A DNA stretch of 64,000 nt from Cymbidium sinense (lineage: Eukaryota; Streptophyta; Magnoliopsida; Asparagales; Orchidaceae). The notes under the pieces are model-generated. The model did no database searches, was not told the origin of the DNA, and was given only the letters and a program-made list of their open reading frames with translations. Position numbers and translations under genes: made by a program. Below are positions 47,586 to 59,369 of the stretch, one piece after another; within the stretch, counting starts at the first letter, position 1, and each line of letters starts with the position of its first letter. Location of the stretch: the NCBI GenBank assembly GCA_021442155.1, contig CM038216.1, positions 85,222,945 through 85,286,944 on the forward strand, read 5' to 3'.

Positions 47586-48985
47586 TTTAGGGTTTAGGGT
47601 TTAGGCTTTTATGGTTTATGCTTTTAGGGTTTATGGTTTAGGGTTAGGGTTTAGGGTTTAGAGTTCAGGGTTTAAGGTTTAGGGTTTTCGATTTGGGATT
47701 TTTTAGGGTTTAGGGTTTAGGGTTTAGGGTTGTATGTTTAATGTTGTATATTTAGGATTTAGGCTTTGGGGTTTGAGATTTATGGTTTAGGTTTCTTTAT
47801 TTTTTAAGTTAAGTAAACTGGTAGGTTTATGTTTATTTAATTTAGTTTTTATTAATTTTAGTTTATTTTATTTTTTATTTTTTTAGGTTTATTTTTTATT
47901 TAGTTTTGTTTATTTACTTTTGATTTATATATTTTTAGTTTAGAGTTTTTATTTTACATTATCTTCTAGGTTTAGGTGTATATGTTTATTTTTTAGTTGA
48001 ATTTTATTTGTATTTTATCTCTTAGGTTTAGGTTATATTTTTGACTTTTAGGTTTAGGTTTAGATATATATTTTATTTTTTTATGATTAGGTTTTTGGTT
48101 TTTATTTTAGTTTGTTTTTAGATTTTATTTTTTAGTTTAGGTTTAGGTTTATTTTTTAATTTATTTTATTTTATTTAGTTTAGGTTTAAGATTAGTTTAT
48201 TTTAGGTTTAGGTTTAGGTTTTATTTATTTTAGTTTAGTTTATTTTAGCTTAGGTTTTGGTTTATTTTATTTTTTATTATATTTTTATTTTAGGTTTAGT
48301 TTTTTTTTTTAGTTTAGGGTTTTATGTTTTATTTTTTATTTATTTTGAGATTTATTTTTTAGGTTTAGGTTTTTATTTTATCTTATTTTATGTTTATTTT
48401 ATTTTTATTTTACGTTTAGTTTGTATTTTATTTAGGTATTTTATTCTAAAGTTTATTTTATCTTTTAGTTTAGTTTAAGTTTTTAGTTATTTTTTATTTT
48501 TTTATGTTTAGGTTTAGGTTTTAGTTTTAGTTTAAGTTTTAGTTTAGGGTTTTATTTTATTTTGTTTTTTTATATTATTTAGTTTTAGGTTTTTTTATTT
48601 ATTTTATTATTAGGTTATGTTTAGTTTAGGTTTAGGTTTTTAGGTTTATAGGGTTTAGGGTTTGGGGATTAGGCTTTAGGGTTTTAGGGTTTAGGGTTAA
48701 GGTTTAGGGTTTAGGGTTTAGGGTTTAGGGTTTAGGGTTTGGGGTTTAGGGTTTTAAGATTAAAGGTTTAGGGCTTAGGGTTAAAGGTTTAGGGTTTAGG
48801 GTTAGTTTTAGGGTTTAGGGTTTAAGGTTAGTTTTAAGGTTTAGTGTTTACGGTTAGTTTTTTATTATTATTTATTATTATTTTTAAATTTTTAGGGTTT
48901 AGGGTTTAGGGTTTAAGGTTTAGGACTTAGGTTTTAGGTTTAAGGTTTAGGTTTTAGTTTAGTGTTTAGGGTTTTTGTTTTTTTT
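47586..48985 (+). repeat. Telomere-like satellite with anchor at ~47,811
   Basis: Heptamers, anchor (AAGTTAAGTAAACTGGTAGG), AT-rich module to 48,630, heptamers to 48,960. The + open frame at 48,257-48,478 is Phe/Leu/Tyr low complexity from TTTATTTTA words, not a gene. Confidence 0.85.
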
Positions 48986-49157
48986 TTAACAAAGAGAAAA
49001 TTCAGATTCAACATTTCTTCTTTTATTTTTCATCAACCAAGTAACACATAAAGTTTCTCCAGTTCCATCAGAACCACCTCTGAGTAGCGGGATCCACCAT
49101 CATATCCACGATCTCTCCTGCACCACAGTAACCCCATCAGTTCCATAGGTTTTTTAA
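48986..49157 (-). pseudogene. GRP fragment 10: short, internally deleted
   Basis: Only about 170 bases: the last 45 bases of the 3' UTR, then a deletion that joins directly to the C-terminal codons (SDGTGET-like), then RDRGYDGGSRYSE-like sequence, then a jump back to TTCCATAGG from the UTR. The same deleted form is found at 57,712-57,895, so the deletions came before the segmental duplication. Confidence 0.8.
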
Positions 49158-52100
49158 ATTTATTTTATTTTTAGGTTTTATTTAGTTTAGGTTTATGTTT
49201 TTAGGTTTTTAGGGTTTAGGGTTTAAGGTTTGGGGTTTAGGTTTTGGGTTTAGGGTTTAGGGTTTAGGGTTTGTGGTTTAGGGTTATAGGTTTTAGGATT
49301 TAAGGTTTAGGGTTTATTGTTTAAGCATTAGAGTTTAGGATTTTTAATTTTAGGTTTTAGGGTTTAGGATTTACGGTTTAGGGTTTAGGGTTTTTGGTTT
49401 GGGGTTTAGGGTTTTAGGGTTTAGGGTTGTAGGTTTAGGGTTTAGGTTTAAGGTTAGGTTTAGGATTAGGGGGTTTTTTATTGACTTTGTATTTATTCTT
49501 TTTAAATTTTTATTATTTTGTTAGGGTTTTGGGCTTAGGGTATAGGTTTTCGATTTAGGGTTCAAGTTTTAGTTTAGGCTTTTTTTAAATTAAGTAAACC
49601 TATAGGTTTAAGTATTTTTTTTTAGGGTTTAGTGTTAGCTTAGGGTTTATGTTCTTTTTTAAATTCAATAAACCTATAGGTTTTGGGTTATTTAGTTTAT
49701 TTAGTGAATTTCTGATTTATATTAGTTTATTTTATTTTTAATTTTTATTTATGTTTAATTTTTATTTCTAGGTAGTTTAATTTATTTATTTTAGGTTTAT
49801 TCATTCTAGTTTAGGTATTTTTTGGTTTATTTTTTTAGTTTTAGGTTTATTTTTTAGTTGAAATTTATTTCTATTTTATTTTTGATGTTTAAGTTTTATT
49901 TTTTATTTTTATCTTTAGGTTTAGATTTCTATTTAATTCTTTTATGTTTAGATTTTAGGTTTTTATTTTATGTTTATTCTTAAATTTTATTTTTTCGTTG
50001 AGGATTAGGTTTATTTTTAGTTTATTTTATTTTATTTAGATTAGGTTTAAATTTAGGTATAGGTTTAGTTTATTTCAGGTTTAGGCTTAGGTTTTATTTA
50101 TTTTAGTTTAGTTTATTTTAGTTTAGGTTTAGTTTATTTTATTTTGTATATTTTATTTTTATTTTAAGTTTAGGTTTTTTTTGTTTAGGGTTTAGGTTTT
50201 ATTTATTATTAATTTTTAGGTTTTTTTTATTTAGGTTTTTATTTAATTCTTTTAGGTTTACTTTATTTTTATTTCAGATTTAGTTTTTATTTTCTTTAGG
50301 TTTTTAATCCTTAGGTTTATTTTATTTTATTTAGTTTAGTTTAGGTTATTAATTATTTTATATTAGTTCATTTTATTTTATTTTTAGGTTTTTTTTTAAA
50401 ATTTTAGTTTAGGTTTTTATTTTATTTTATTTCATTTATTTTATTTAGGTTTAGGTTTTGTTATTTATTTTATTATTAGGTTTTATTTAGTTTAGGTTTA
50501 TGTTTTTAGGGTTTAGCATTTAGGGTTTAGGGTTTTAGGCTTTAGGGTTTTAGGGTTTAGGGTTTACAGTTTTTAGTTTTTAGGGTTTTGGGTTGTAGGT
50601 TTAGGGTTAGCTTAGGGTTTAGCGTTAAGGGTTTAGGGTTTATTAGGGTTTAGGATTTACAGTTTAGGGTTAGTTATAGGGTTTAGGGTTTAAGGTTTAC
50701 GAATTAGGGTCTCAATTTTAGTGTTTAGGGTTTAGGGGTTTTTTTAAAATTAAGTAAACCGATAGGTTTAGGTTTATTTAGTTTATTTTTTTATTTATTT
50801 TAGTTTATTATATTTTATATTTTTAATTAGGTTTATTTTTTATTTTTATTTAGTTTAGCTTATTTATTTTAGGTTTATTTATTTTAGTTCATTTGCTAGG
50901 GTTAGGTTTATGTTTATGTTTATTTTTTAGTTTAGTTTTATTTTTATTTTATTTTTAGGATTAGGTTTTATTTTTTATTTTAAGGTTTAGGTTTAGGTTT
51001 AGGTTTTTATTTTATATTTTTACATTTATGTTTTAGGTTTTTATTTTAAGTTTTATTTGTTAGTTTAGGTTTAGGTTTATTTTTAGTTTATTTTATTTTA
51101 TTTAGTTTAGGATTAGGTTTTATTTATTTTAGTTTAGGATTAGGTTTATTTTATTTTGTTTATTTTAGGTTTAAGTTTTTTTTTTTAGTTTAAGGTTTTC
51201 ATTTTATTTTTTATTTATTTTTTACGTTTATTTTTTAGGTTTAGGTTTTTACTTAGTTTTAATTTATTTTATTTTAGGTTTATTTTATTTTTATTTTATG
51301 TTTTGTTTTCTTTATTTAGGCTTTTTATTTTATGTTTATTTTATTTTTTTAGTTTAGTTTGGGTTTTTATTTATTTTATTTTAGTTTAGTTTTTATTTTT
51401 TATTTTATTTTTTTTGGTTTAGGTTTAATTTTAGGTTTAGGTTTAGGTTTAGGTTTTTTTTAATTAAATTTTTTTAATTTATTTAGCTTTAAATTTTTTT
51501 TTTAAAATTTTTTTTAGGTTTTATTTAATTTAGGTTTACTTTTAGGTTTTGTTTAGTTTACGTTTAGGGTTTAGGGTTATAGTTTTTTTTATTATTTATT
51601 ATTTATTTTTTAAAATAAGTAAACTCGTATCTTTAGGTTTATTTAGTTTATTTTATTTTTTATTTTAATTTCAATTTATTTTTATTTTTATTTAATTTAG
51701 TTTAGGTTTTTTATTTTAATTTAGTTTTTTAGGTTTAAGTTTTGGTTAACTTTTTAGTTTAGTTTCATTTTTATTTTATTTTTTCGGTTTTGGTTTAATT
51801 TTTTATTTTTAAGGATAGGTTTAGGTTTTTATTTTATTTTCTTGGTTTAGGTTTTAGGTTTTTATTTTATGTTTATTTTTAGATTTTATTTTTTAATTTA
51901 GCTTTAGGTTTATTTTTAGTTTATTTTATTTTATTTAGTTTAGGTTTAGGTTTAGGTTTAGTTTATTTTTGGTTTAGGTTTTGGTTTTATTTATTTTAGT
52001 TTAGTTTATTTTAATTTAGGTTTAGGTTTATTTTATTTTTATTTTAGATTTTGGTTATTTTTAGTTGAGGGTTTAGGTTTTTTTTAGGTTTATTATTTAA

Positions 52101-52554
52101 GTTTAGGTTTTTATTTAGTTTTTATTTTATTATATTTTATTTTTTTTTTATTTATTATTATTTTAGATTTAGTCTTTTACTTTATTTAAGTTTTTTATTT
52201 TTTTTTGGTTTAGTTTAGTTTTTTATTTATTATATTTTATTTTAGTTCTTATTTTTTATTTTATTTTCATTTTAGGTTTATGTTTAGGTTTAAGTCTAGG
52301 TTTAGCTTTTAGTTTATTTTTTTATTTTATTTTAGTTTATTATTTTCTTTTAGTTTAAATTTTTTATTTTTTTATTTTTAGGTTTTATTTAGTTTAGATT
52401 TCAGTTTTTATCTTTTTACGATTAGTTTAGGGTTTAGGGTTTGGGGTTTGGAGTCTTGGGTTTACGGTTTAGGCTTTTTTGTTTAGGGTTTAGGGTTTAA
52501 GGTTTAGGTTTTAGGATTTAGGGTTTAAGGTTTAGGGTTTAGGGTTTAGGGTTT
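49158..52554 (+). repeat. Telomere-like satellite to the start of duplicate B
   Basis: Heptamers 49,200-49,580; twin anchors at about 49,587 and 49,650, 63 bases apart; AT-rich module; heptamers 50,500-50,740; anchor 50,748; AT-rich module; a weaker anchor near 51,610; AT-rich to 52,400; heptamers. No gene is visible. Confidence 0.85.
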
Positions 52555-54222
52555 AGGGTTTATGGTTTAGGGTTTAGGGTTTTAGGGTTTATGCTTTTAG
52601 GGTTTACGGTTTAGATTAGGGTTTAAGGTTTAGGATTTAGGGTTTAGGTTTTAGGGTTTAGGGTTTATGGTGGTTGGTTTAGTGTTGTAGGTTTAGAGTT
52701 TTGGGTTTTGGGTTCTGGTTTTAGGGTTTAGGGATTTTAGGGTTTATGGTTTATGGTTTATAGTTAGTTTAGGGTTTAGGATTTAAGGTTTTTGGGTTTA
52801 GGGTTTAGGGTTACCGTTAGGGTTTATGGTTTAGAGTTTAGGGTTTAGGGTTTAAAGTTTAATGTTATAGATTTAGGGTTGTAAGTTTAGTGTTCAGGGT
52901 TTAGGGTTATTATTAGGGTTTGGGGTTTAGGGTTTAAGGTTTACGATTTAAGGTTTAGGGTTTAGGGTTTAAGGTTTATGATTTAAGCATTAGGGTTTAG
53001 GATTTAAGGTTTAGGGTTTAGGGTTTATTTTAAAATTAAGTAAACTAGTAGGTATAGGTTTTTTTAATTTATTTAGCTTATTTATTTTTTATTTTAGTTT
53101 ATTTTATTTTATATTTTTATTTAGGTTTGTTTTTTATTTTTTTTTAATTTATTTTATTTATTTTAGGTTTTTTTATTTTAGTTTTATTTTTAGGTTTAGG
53201 TTTATGTTTATTTTTTTAGTTTAGTTTTTTTTTTTTTTTTTTTTTAGGTTTAGTTTAGGTTTAGGTTTTTATTTTATTTTTCTAGGTTTAGATTTTATGT
53301 TTTTATTTTAGGTTTATTTTTAAGTTTTATTTTTTAGTTTAGTTTTAGGTTTATTTTTAGTTTAATTTATTTTATTTAGTTTAGGGTTTAGGTTTAGTTT
53401 ATTTTAGGTTTAGGTTTAGGATTTATTTATTTTAGTTTAGTTTATTGTAGTTTAGGTTTATTATAATTTGTTTATTTTAGGTTTTGGTTTTTTTTTCTTT
53501 AGTTTAAGGTTTGGGCTTTATTTTTTATTTATTTTTAGGGTTTTGGTTTAATTTATTTTGGGTTTAGGTTTAGGTTTTATTTATTTAAGTTTAGTTTATT
53601 TTAGCTTAGGTTTTAGTTTATTTTATTTTGTTTATTTTAGCTTAGGTTTAGGGTTTAAGTTTTATTTTTTTATTTATTTTTAGGTTTTATTTTTAGGTTT
53701 ATGTTTTAGGTTTAGGTTTTTATTTTGTTTTATTTTATTTTATTACATGTTTATTTTATTTTTATTTTTTGTTTAGTTATGATTTTATTTTGGTTTTTAT
53801 TTTTAGGTTTATTTTATATTTTAGTTTAGTTTAGATTTTTATTTATTTATTTTAGTTTAGTTTTTATTTTCATTTTATTTTACTTTTATTTTTAGGTTTT
53901 AGTTTAGGTTTTTATTTTATTTTATTATTTAATTTTTTTTAGGTTTAGTGTTTTTTATTTGTTTTATTTTTATGTTTTATTTAGTTAAGGTTTAGGTTTT
54001 TCCGTTTTTGGGGTTTAAGGTTTAGAGTTTAGGGTTTATGGTTTAAGGTTTAGGGTTTAAGGTTTAGGGTTTAGGGTTTAGGATTTTTGGGTTTGGGGTT
54101 TAAGGTTTTAAGGTTTAGGGTTAGTTTTAGGGTTAGGGGTTTTTTATTATTCTTTATCTATTTTTAGGGTTTAGGGTTTAGGTTTTAGGTTTAGGGCTTA
54201 GGGCTTTTATTTTTTTTTCTTT
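52430..54222 (+). repeat. Telomere-like satellite before GRP 11
   Basis: Heptamer-rich to 53,030, anchor at 53,033, AT-rich module including a T-run of about 20 bases near 53,225-53,245, then heptamers to 54,150. No gene is visible. Confidence 0.85.
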
Positions 54223-54447
54223 AACAGAGAACAAATTCAGATTCAACATTTCTTCTTCTCGATTACATCAATGAAATAACACTCCATGTTTTTTAGGATT
54301 GAAGCGATGGCATAGATAAAAAATGAGCACACATTGAGCAAATTAACTAGATAACTAGAACCGTCTCTACTGTAAAGACATAGTTCCATAAGACATTCTT
54401 CAGTTTCTCTAGTTCCCATCAAAACCACCCTAGCCTTCCTATTAGAG
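54223..54447 (-). pseudogene. GRP fragment 11: 3' UTR and last codons only
   Basis: Matches the 3' UTR and the first coding bases of GRP 8 up to CTATTAGAGGG, then joins heptamers directly. Relative to duplicate A, about 300 bases (from 45,497 to about 45,790) are missing, which removes nearly all coding sequence. The 61-codon open frame at 54,243-54,428 lies mostly in UTR and is not a protein. Confidence 0.8.
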
Positions 54448-54765
54448 GGTTTGGGGTATAGGGTTTAGGTTTACGATTTAGGGTTTTAGGGTTGATGCTT
54501 TTAGGGTTTAGGGTTAGGGTTTAAGGTTTAAAGTTTAGGGTTTAGGGTTTAGGGTTTAGGGTTTAGGGTTTAGGGTTTAGGATTTAAGGTTTAGGTTTGT
54601 TGGTTTAGGGTTTAAGGTTTAGGGTCAGTTTTAGGTCTTAAGGTTTAGGGTTAGGGTTTATTTATTTTTTTATTTTTAGGGTTTAAGGTTTAGGGTTTAG
54701 GGTTTCGGGTTTAGTATTTAGGGTTCATGTTTTGGTTTAAGGTTTAAGGATTTTGGTTTTTTTTT
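54448..54765 (+). repeat. Telomere-like spacer, heptamer-rich
   Basis: Nearly all TTTAGGG variants, including an uninterrupted run of about seven heptamers near 54,535-54,588. It corresponds to 45,790-46,118 in duplicate A. Confidence 0.82.
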
Positions 54766-55242
54766 AATAGAGAACAAATTCAACTTAAACATTTCTTCTT
54801 GTCGATTTCATCAACCAAGTAACACACCAAGTTTTCTATGACACAAGCAATGAGATAGATAAAAAATGAACATGCATAGAGCAAATCAAAAGCCCAGATA
54901 ATTAGAACCATCTATACTATAAAGACACAGTTCCATAAGCAGCATATTAGATCGACCTTTTTTTAGTTTCTCTAGTTCCCATCAGAACCACCCTGGCCTC
55001 TCGAGTAGAGGGATCCACCATCATATCCTCGATCTCTCTCTCTCTCTGCCACCACCACGACTATAACCTTCGTTGCTCCTCCAACCAACATAACCACCAC
55101 TGCTCTGACCACCACCTCCATATCCACCAGCACCTCTAGATCCCCCAGCAACACTACGATTACCACCACCTCCGCCTTCGCCTCCTCCGCTAGATCTAGA
55201 CTAATCCTGGTTGACGGTGATGTTCTTGCTATCAAGGTTCTG
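54766..55242 (-). pseudogene. GRP fragment 12: one stop, GA-expansion frameshift
   Basis: The minus strand from about 55,238 reads NGQNLDSKNITVNQD, TAG, SRSSGGGEGGGGNRSVAGGS, RGAGGYGGGGQSSGGY. Near 55,034-55,047 a short GA repeat has expanded (GAGAGAGAGAGAG on minus) and shifts the frame before DRGYDGG. The 3' UTR is complete with a nine-base A-run. It is the duplicate-B partner of GRP 9; the two have different damage. Confidence 0.85.
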
Positions 55243-55394
55243 CCCATTCTTAGGGTTTAGGCTTAGGTTTATTAGGTTTTATAGTTTAGGTTACTTTTTT
55301 AATTTATTTAGTTACTTTAGCTTTAGATTTATGGTTTGGTGTTTAGGGTTTATTGTTTAATGTTAAGGCTTCGGGTTTAGGGTTTAGGCTTTTT
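55243..55394 (+). repeat. Telomere-like spacer between GRP 12 and P0 3
   Basis: Same flank and size as the other two GRP-P0 spacers. It ends in a T-run of about 12 bases at 55,389-55,401. Confidence 0.8.
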
Positions 55395-56247
55395 TTTTTT
55401 AAATTTTAAACTCAAATGATTCCATAACAGACAAGAAATTATCAAATCAAATAAGACATTATCCTTGAAAAACTAATAAAAAAGGATAAAATAAAATGTA
55501 CTTCAAAAATTAATAAAAATAGAATCTCAAAAATTTATTTAACTCCTAGAGATAATAAAATTTTATTTTATAGAAGGACAACAAATCTTAGTCAAACAAG
55601 ATGAACCCCCATATCATCATCAAATTGCTCAACAGACTCTTCCCTCTTCTCTTATATTACAGCAGCTGGACCAGTAGTAGCAGTAAGAGTAGCAGAAGCA
55701 TCAAGCGCAGCAGCCACATCAAATTTGCTAAGATCTTTCAAATTCTCCTTAACCTTCTCGGCCTGTGGGTATGTGTAATCAGTGGCAATCGTGATGGTGA
55801 GGACATTCTTATAAGCGTTGATGAACATGTGGGACGCTACAGCAAGTGTGGGATAAGAGAGGGCCAGTGAGAGAGAAGTGATCATTAAAAGGGCTACCAA
55901 AAACTTCTCGATGAGACCACCTTTAGTTAGGGCACCCAGGGTGAACACTTAACCATCATCACAGGCGATAAGGCCATAAGAGAATGGCCTAGTCCCCAGC
56001 TTAGCGAGGAGAGCAACCTCTGAAGATCCCACCTTATCGCCTTTTTTAATTAGGTCAACCGGGGTGATAATTTCAATAGAACTTTGAATAAAGTGGTCTG
56101 TGAACGATCCAAACCAATGCTACCTGGGGGAACCATAAAATCAACAGGTGCAACAAGACCAACATGGGCAGGAGCACCAACTTTGTATTTCTCAACCTCT
56201 TCCCTGACTTCTTTAAGATCAACATTCATAAAAATCAACTCAATTTT
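55395..56247 (-). pseudogene. 60S acidic ribosomal protein P0 fragment 3
   Basis: The minus strand from about 56,245 reads [20 protein letters not shown] and [20 protein letters not shown]. It shares with P0 2 the loss of the NIPTKINKG region, then [14 protein letters not shown] sequence. A further deletion removes part of the FSYGLVVQS...[10 protein letters not shown] segment. From there it is open: [39 protein letters not shown] and [19 protein letters not shown]. It does not have the one-base loss shared by P0 1 and P0 2. The acidic tail is degraded before the stop. The sense 3' end closes with about 12 A against GCCTAAACCC. Confidence 0.88.
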
Positions 56248-57711
56248 GGTTTAAGGTTTAGGTTTTAGGCTTTTACGGTTTATGCTTTTTGGGTTTAGGT
56301 TTTTATGTTAGGGTTTAGGGTTTAGAGTTTAGGGTTTACGATTTAGGGTTTAAGGTTTAGGGTTTTGGGTTTAGGGTTTTTTAGGGTTGTAAGTTTAATG
56401 TTGTATGTTTAGGATTTATGGTTTAGGTTTTAAGATTTATGGTTTAGGTTTTTTTATTTTTTAAATTAAGTAAACAGGTAGGTTTATGTTTATTTAGTTT
56501 ATTTAATTTATTTTTTATTTTTTTTAATTTATTTTATTTTTTATTTTTATTTAAGTTTATTTTTTTATTTAGTTTAGTTTATTTATTTTTGATTTATTTA
56601 TTTATAATTTAGAGTTTTTATTTTACTTTATCTTTTAGGTTTAGGTTTAGGTTTATTTTTTAGTTGAGTTTTATTTTTATTTTATCTTTTAGGTTTAGGT
56701 TATATTTTTGACTTTTAGGTTTAGGTTTAGGTTTATATTTTATATTTTTATGTTTAGGTTTTAGGTTTTTATATTAATTTATTTTTAGATTTTATTTTTT
56801 TTTTAGGTTTAAGTTTATTTTATTTTATTTAATTTCGGTTTAGGTTTAGGTTTAGTTTATTTTAGGTTTAGGTTTAGGTTTTATTTATTTTATTTTAGTT
56901 TAGTTTATTTTAGTTTAGGTTTTGGTTTATTTTATTTTGTTTAATATATTTTTATTTTAGGTTTAGTTTTTTTTTAGTTTAGGGTTTTATGTTTTATTTT
57001 TTATTTATTTTGAGGTTTAATTTTTAGGTTTAGGTTTTTATTTTATCTTATTTTAGGTTTAATTTATTTTTATTTTACGTTCAGTTTGTATTTTATTTAG
57101 GTTTTTAATTCTAAAGTTTATTTTATTTTTTAATTTAGTTTAAGTCTTTATTTATTTTATTTTAATTTATTTTTATTTTTCATTTTATTTTTTTAGGTTT
57201 AGGTTTAGGTTTTAGTTTAGGTTTTTATTTTAGTTTCTTTTTTTATTTTATTTAGATTTAAGTTTTTTTATTTATTTTATTATTAGGTTTTATTTAGTTT
57301 AGGTTTATGATTTTAGGTTTTTAGGGTTTACAGTTTGGGGATTAGGATTTACAATTTTAGGGTTTAGGGTTTTAGGGTTTAGGGTTTAGGGTTTAGGGTT
57401 TAGGGTTTAGGGTTTAGGGTTTAGGGTTTAGGGTTTAGTGTTTAGGTTTAGGGTTTAGGGTTTAGGGTTTAGGGTTTAGGGTTTTAGGATTAAAGGTTTA
57501 GGGCTTAGGGTTAAAGGGTTAGGGTTTTGGGTTAGTTTTAGGGTTTAGGGTTTAAGGTTAGTTTTAGGTTTTAGGGTTAGTGTTTTATTTATTTATTATT
57601 ATTTATTTATTTTTAGGGTTTAGGGTTTAGGGTTTAGGGTTTAGGGTTTAGGTTTTAGGTTTAGGGTTTAGGTTTTATTTTAAGGTTTAGGGTTTTTCCT
57701 TTTATTTTTCT
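56248..57711 (+). repeat. Telomere-like satellite with the longest pure heptamer run
   Basis: Anchor at about 56,463, AT-rich module, then heptamers. 57,371-57,433 holds nine perfect TTTAGGG copies in a row, the longest run I found, followed by a second run of about five near 57,448-57,482. No long pure telomere tract exists anywhere in the window. Confidence 0.86.
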
Positions 57712-57895
57712 AACAAAGAGAAAATTCAGATTCAACATTTCTTCCTTTAGTTTTCATCAACCAAGTAACACCTAATACTTCTCCAACTCCCATCAGAACC
57801 ACCTTGCCTCTCAAGTAGTGGGATCCACCATCATATCCCCGATCTCTCCCTTTACCACCACCACGGTAGTAACCTCTGTCACAGTTCCATAGGTT
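57712..57895 (-). pseudogene. GRP fragment 13: short, internally deleted
   Basis: Duplicate-B partner of GRP 10 with the same UTR-to-coding deletion. It is slightly longer: SDGSWRS-like, then LLERQGGSDGS-type and RDRGYDGGSHYLRG in shifted frames, then GGGKGRD and a jump to the UTR word CAGTTCCATAGG. Confidence 0.8.
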
Positions 57896-59369
57896 CATTT
57901 AATTTAATTTATTTTTATGTTCTATTTAGTTTAGGTTTAAGTTTTTAGGTTTTTAGGGTTTAGGGTTCAGGGTTTGGGGTTAGGGGTTTAAGGTTGTAGG
58001 TTGTAAGTTTTTCTTATTTTTTTATTTTATTTTTTATTTATTTATTTATATTTTTTTGGGTTATAGGTTTTAAGTTTTATGGTTTAAGGTTAGGGTTTAG
58101 GGTTTAGGGTTTTTAGTTTGGGGTTTAGGGTTTTAAGGATTAGGGTTTAGGGTTTCAGGTTGTAAGTTTAGGATTTAGGTTTATGGTTAGTTTTAGGATT
58201 AGGGCTTTTTTATTGACTTTGTATTTATTTCCTGTTTATTTTTTTTATTTTGTTAGGGTTTATGGTTTAGGGTATAGGTTTTTGATTTAGGGTTTTGGTT
58301 TTAGTTTAAGTTTATTTTTAAATTAAGTAAACTTGTAGGTTTAAGTTTTTTTTTATTTATTTTTAGGGTTTAGGGTTAGTTTAGGGTTTATGTTCTTTTT
58401 TAAATTTAGTAAATCGGTAGGTTTTGGGTTATTTAGTTTATTTATTTTTTATTTATTTTAGTTTATTTTATTTTCAATTTTTATTTATGTTTATTTCTTA
58501 TTTTTAATTAATTTAATTATTTATTTTAGGTTTATTTATTTTAGTTTTGGTTTTCTTTTTTTAGTTTATTTTTTTAGTATTAGTTTTATTTTTTAGTTGA
58601 GATTAATTTTTATTTTATTTTTGAGGTTTATGTTTCATTTTTTATTTTAATGTTTAGGTTTAGATTTTTATTTTATTTTTTTATGTTTAGATTTTAGGAT
58701 TTTATTTTAGGTTTATTTTTAGATTTTATTTTTTAGTTTACGATTAAGTTTATTTTTAGTTTATTATATTTTATTTAGATTAGGTTTAGGTTTAGGTTTA
58801 ATTTATTTTAGGTTTAGGCTTAGGTTTTATTTATTTTAGTCTAGTTTATTTTTGTTTTGGTTTAGGTTTATTTTATTTTGTTTATTTTATTTTTATTTTA
58901 GGTTTAAGTTTTTTTTTTAGGGTTTAGCTTTTATTTATCATTTATTTTTTGGTTTTTTTAGGCATAGGTTTTTATTTAGTTTTTTTAGGTTTATTTTATT
59001 TTTATTTTAGATTTAGTTTTTATTTTCTTTAAGTTTTTTATTCTTAGGTTTATTTTATTTTATTTAGTTTAGTTTAGGTTATTAATTATTTTATATTAGT
59101 TTATTTTATTTTATTTTTAGGTTTAGGTTTAGGTTTTAGTTTAGGTTTTTATTTATTTAATTTTATTTAGGTTTAGGTTTTATTATTTATTTCATTGTTA
59201 GGTTTTATGTAGTTTAGGTTTAGGTTTTTAGGGTTTAGGATTTACGGTTTAGGGTTTTAGGGTTTAGGGTTTAGGGTTTTTAGTTTTTAGGGTTTAGGAT
59301 TGTAGGTTTACGGTTAGCTTAGGGTTTAGGGTTTACGGTTTAGGGTTTAGGGTTAGTTGTAGGGTTTAG
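57896..59369 (+). repeat. Last TTTAGGG-polarity satellite before the switch
   Basis: Heptamers, twin anchors at 58,321 and about 58,400, AT-rich module, then heptamers 59,220-59,369 ending TTGTAGGGTTTAGG. The next bases belong to a GRP fragment on the opposite strand. Confidence 0.86.

Larger units (their letters stand above)
43640..52430 (+). repeat. Segmental duplicate A (period ~8.7-8.95 kb)
   Basis: Landmarks in order: heptamer block, GRP 8, GRP 9, P0 2, truncated GRP 10, twin anchors at 49,587 and 49,650. The same landmarks recur in the same order from 52,555 to 59,369. Offsets drift (8,909; 8,955; 8,646; 8,671; 8,724), reflecting indels, the largest a loss of about 300 bases in the second copy. 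Similarity by eye is well below identity, so the duplication is not recent. Limits of A are approximate. Confidence 0.78.
52555..59369 (+). repeat. Segmental duplicate B, cut by the polarity switch
   Basis: Repeats the landmarks of duplicate A: TTACCGTTAGGG (52,811), anchor (53,033), GRP 11, GRP 12, P0 3, GRP 13, twin anchors (58,321 and about 58,400), then the heptamer segment matching 50,500-50,690. The match stops at 59,369, exactly where the strand polarity of the repeats flips. Confidence 0.78.

Noticed and set aside
57371..57433. Functional telomere tract
   Set aside because: Nine perfect heptamers is the longest run; the array is degenerate, interrupted by pseudogenes and continues on both sides, so this is not a chromosome end.
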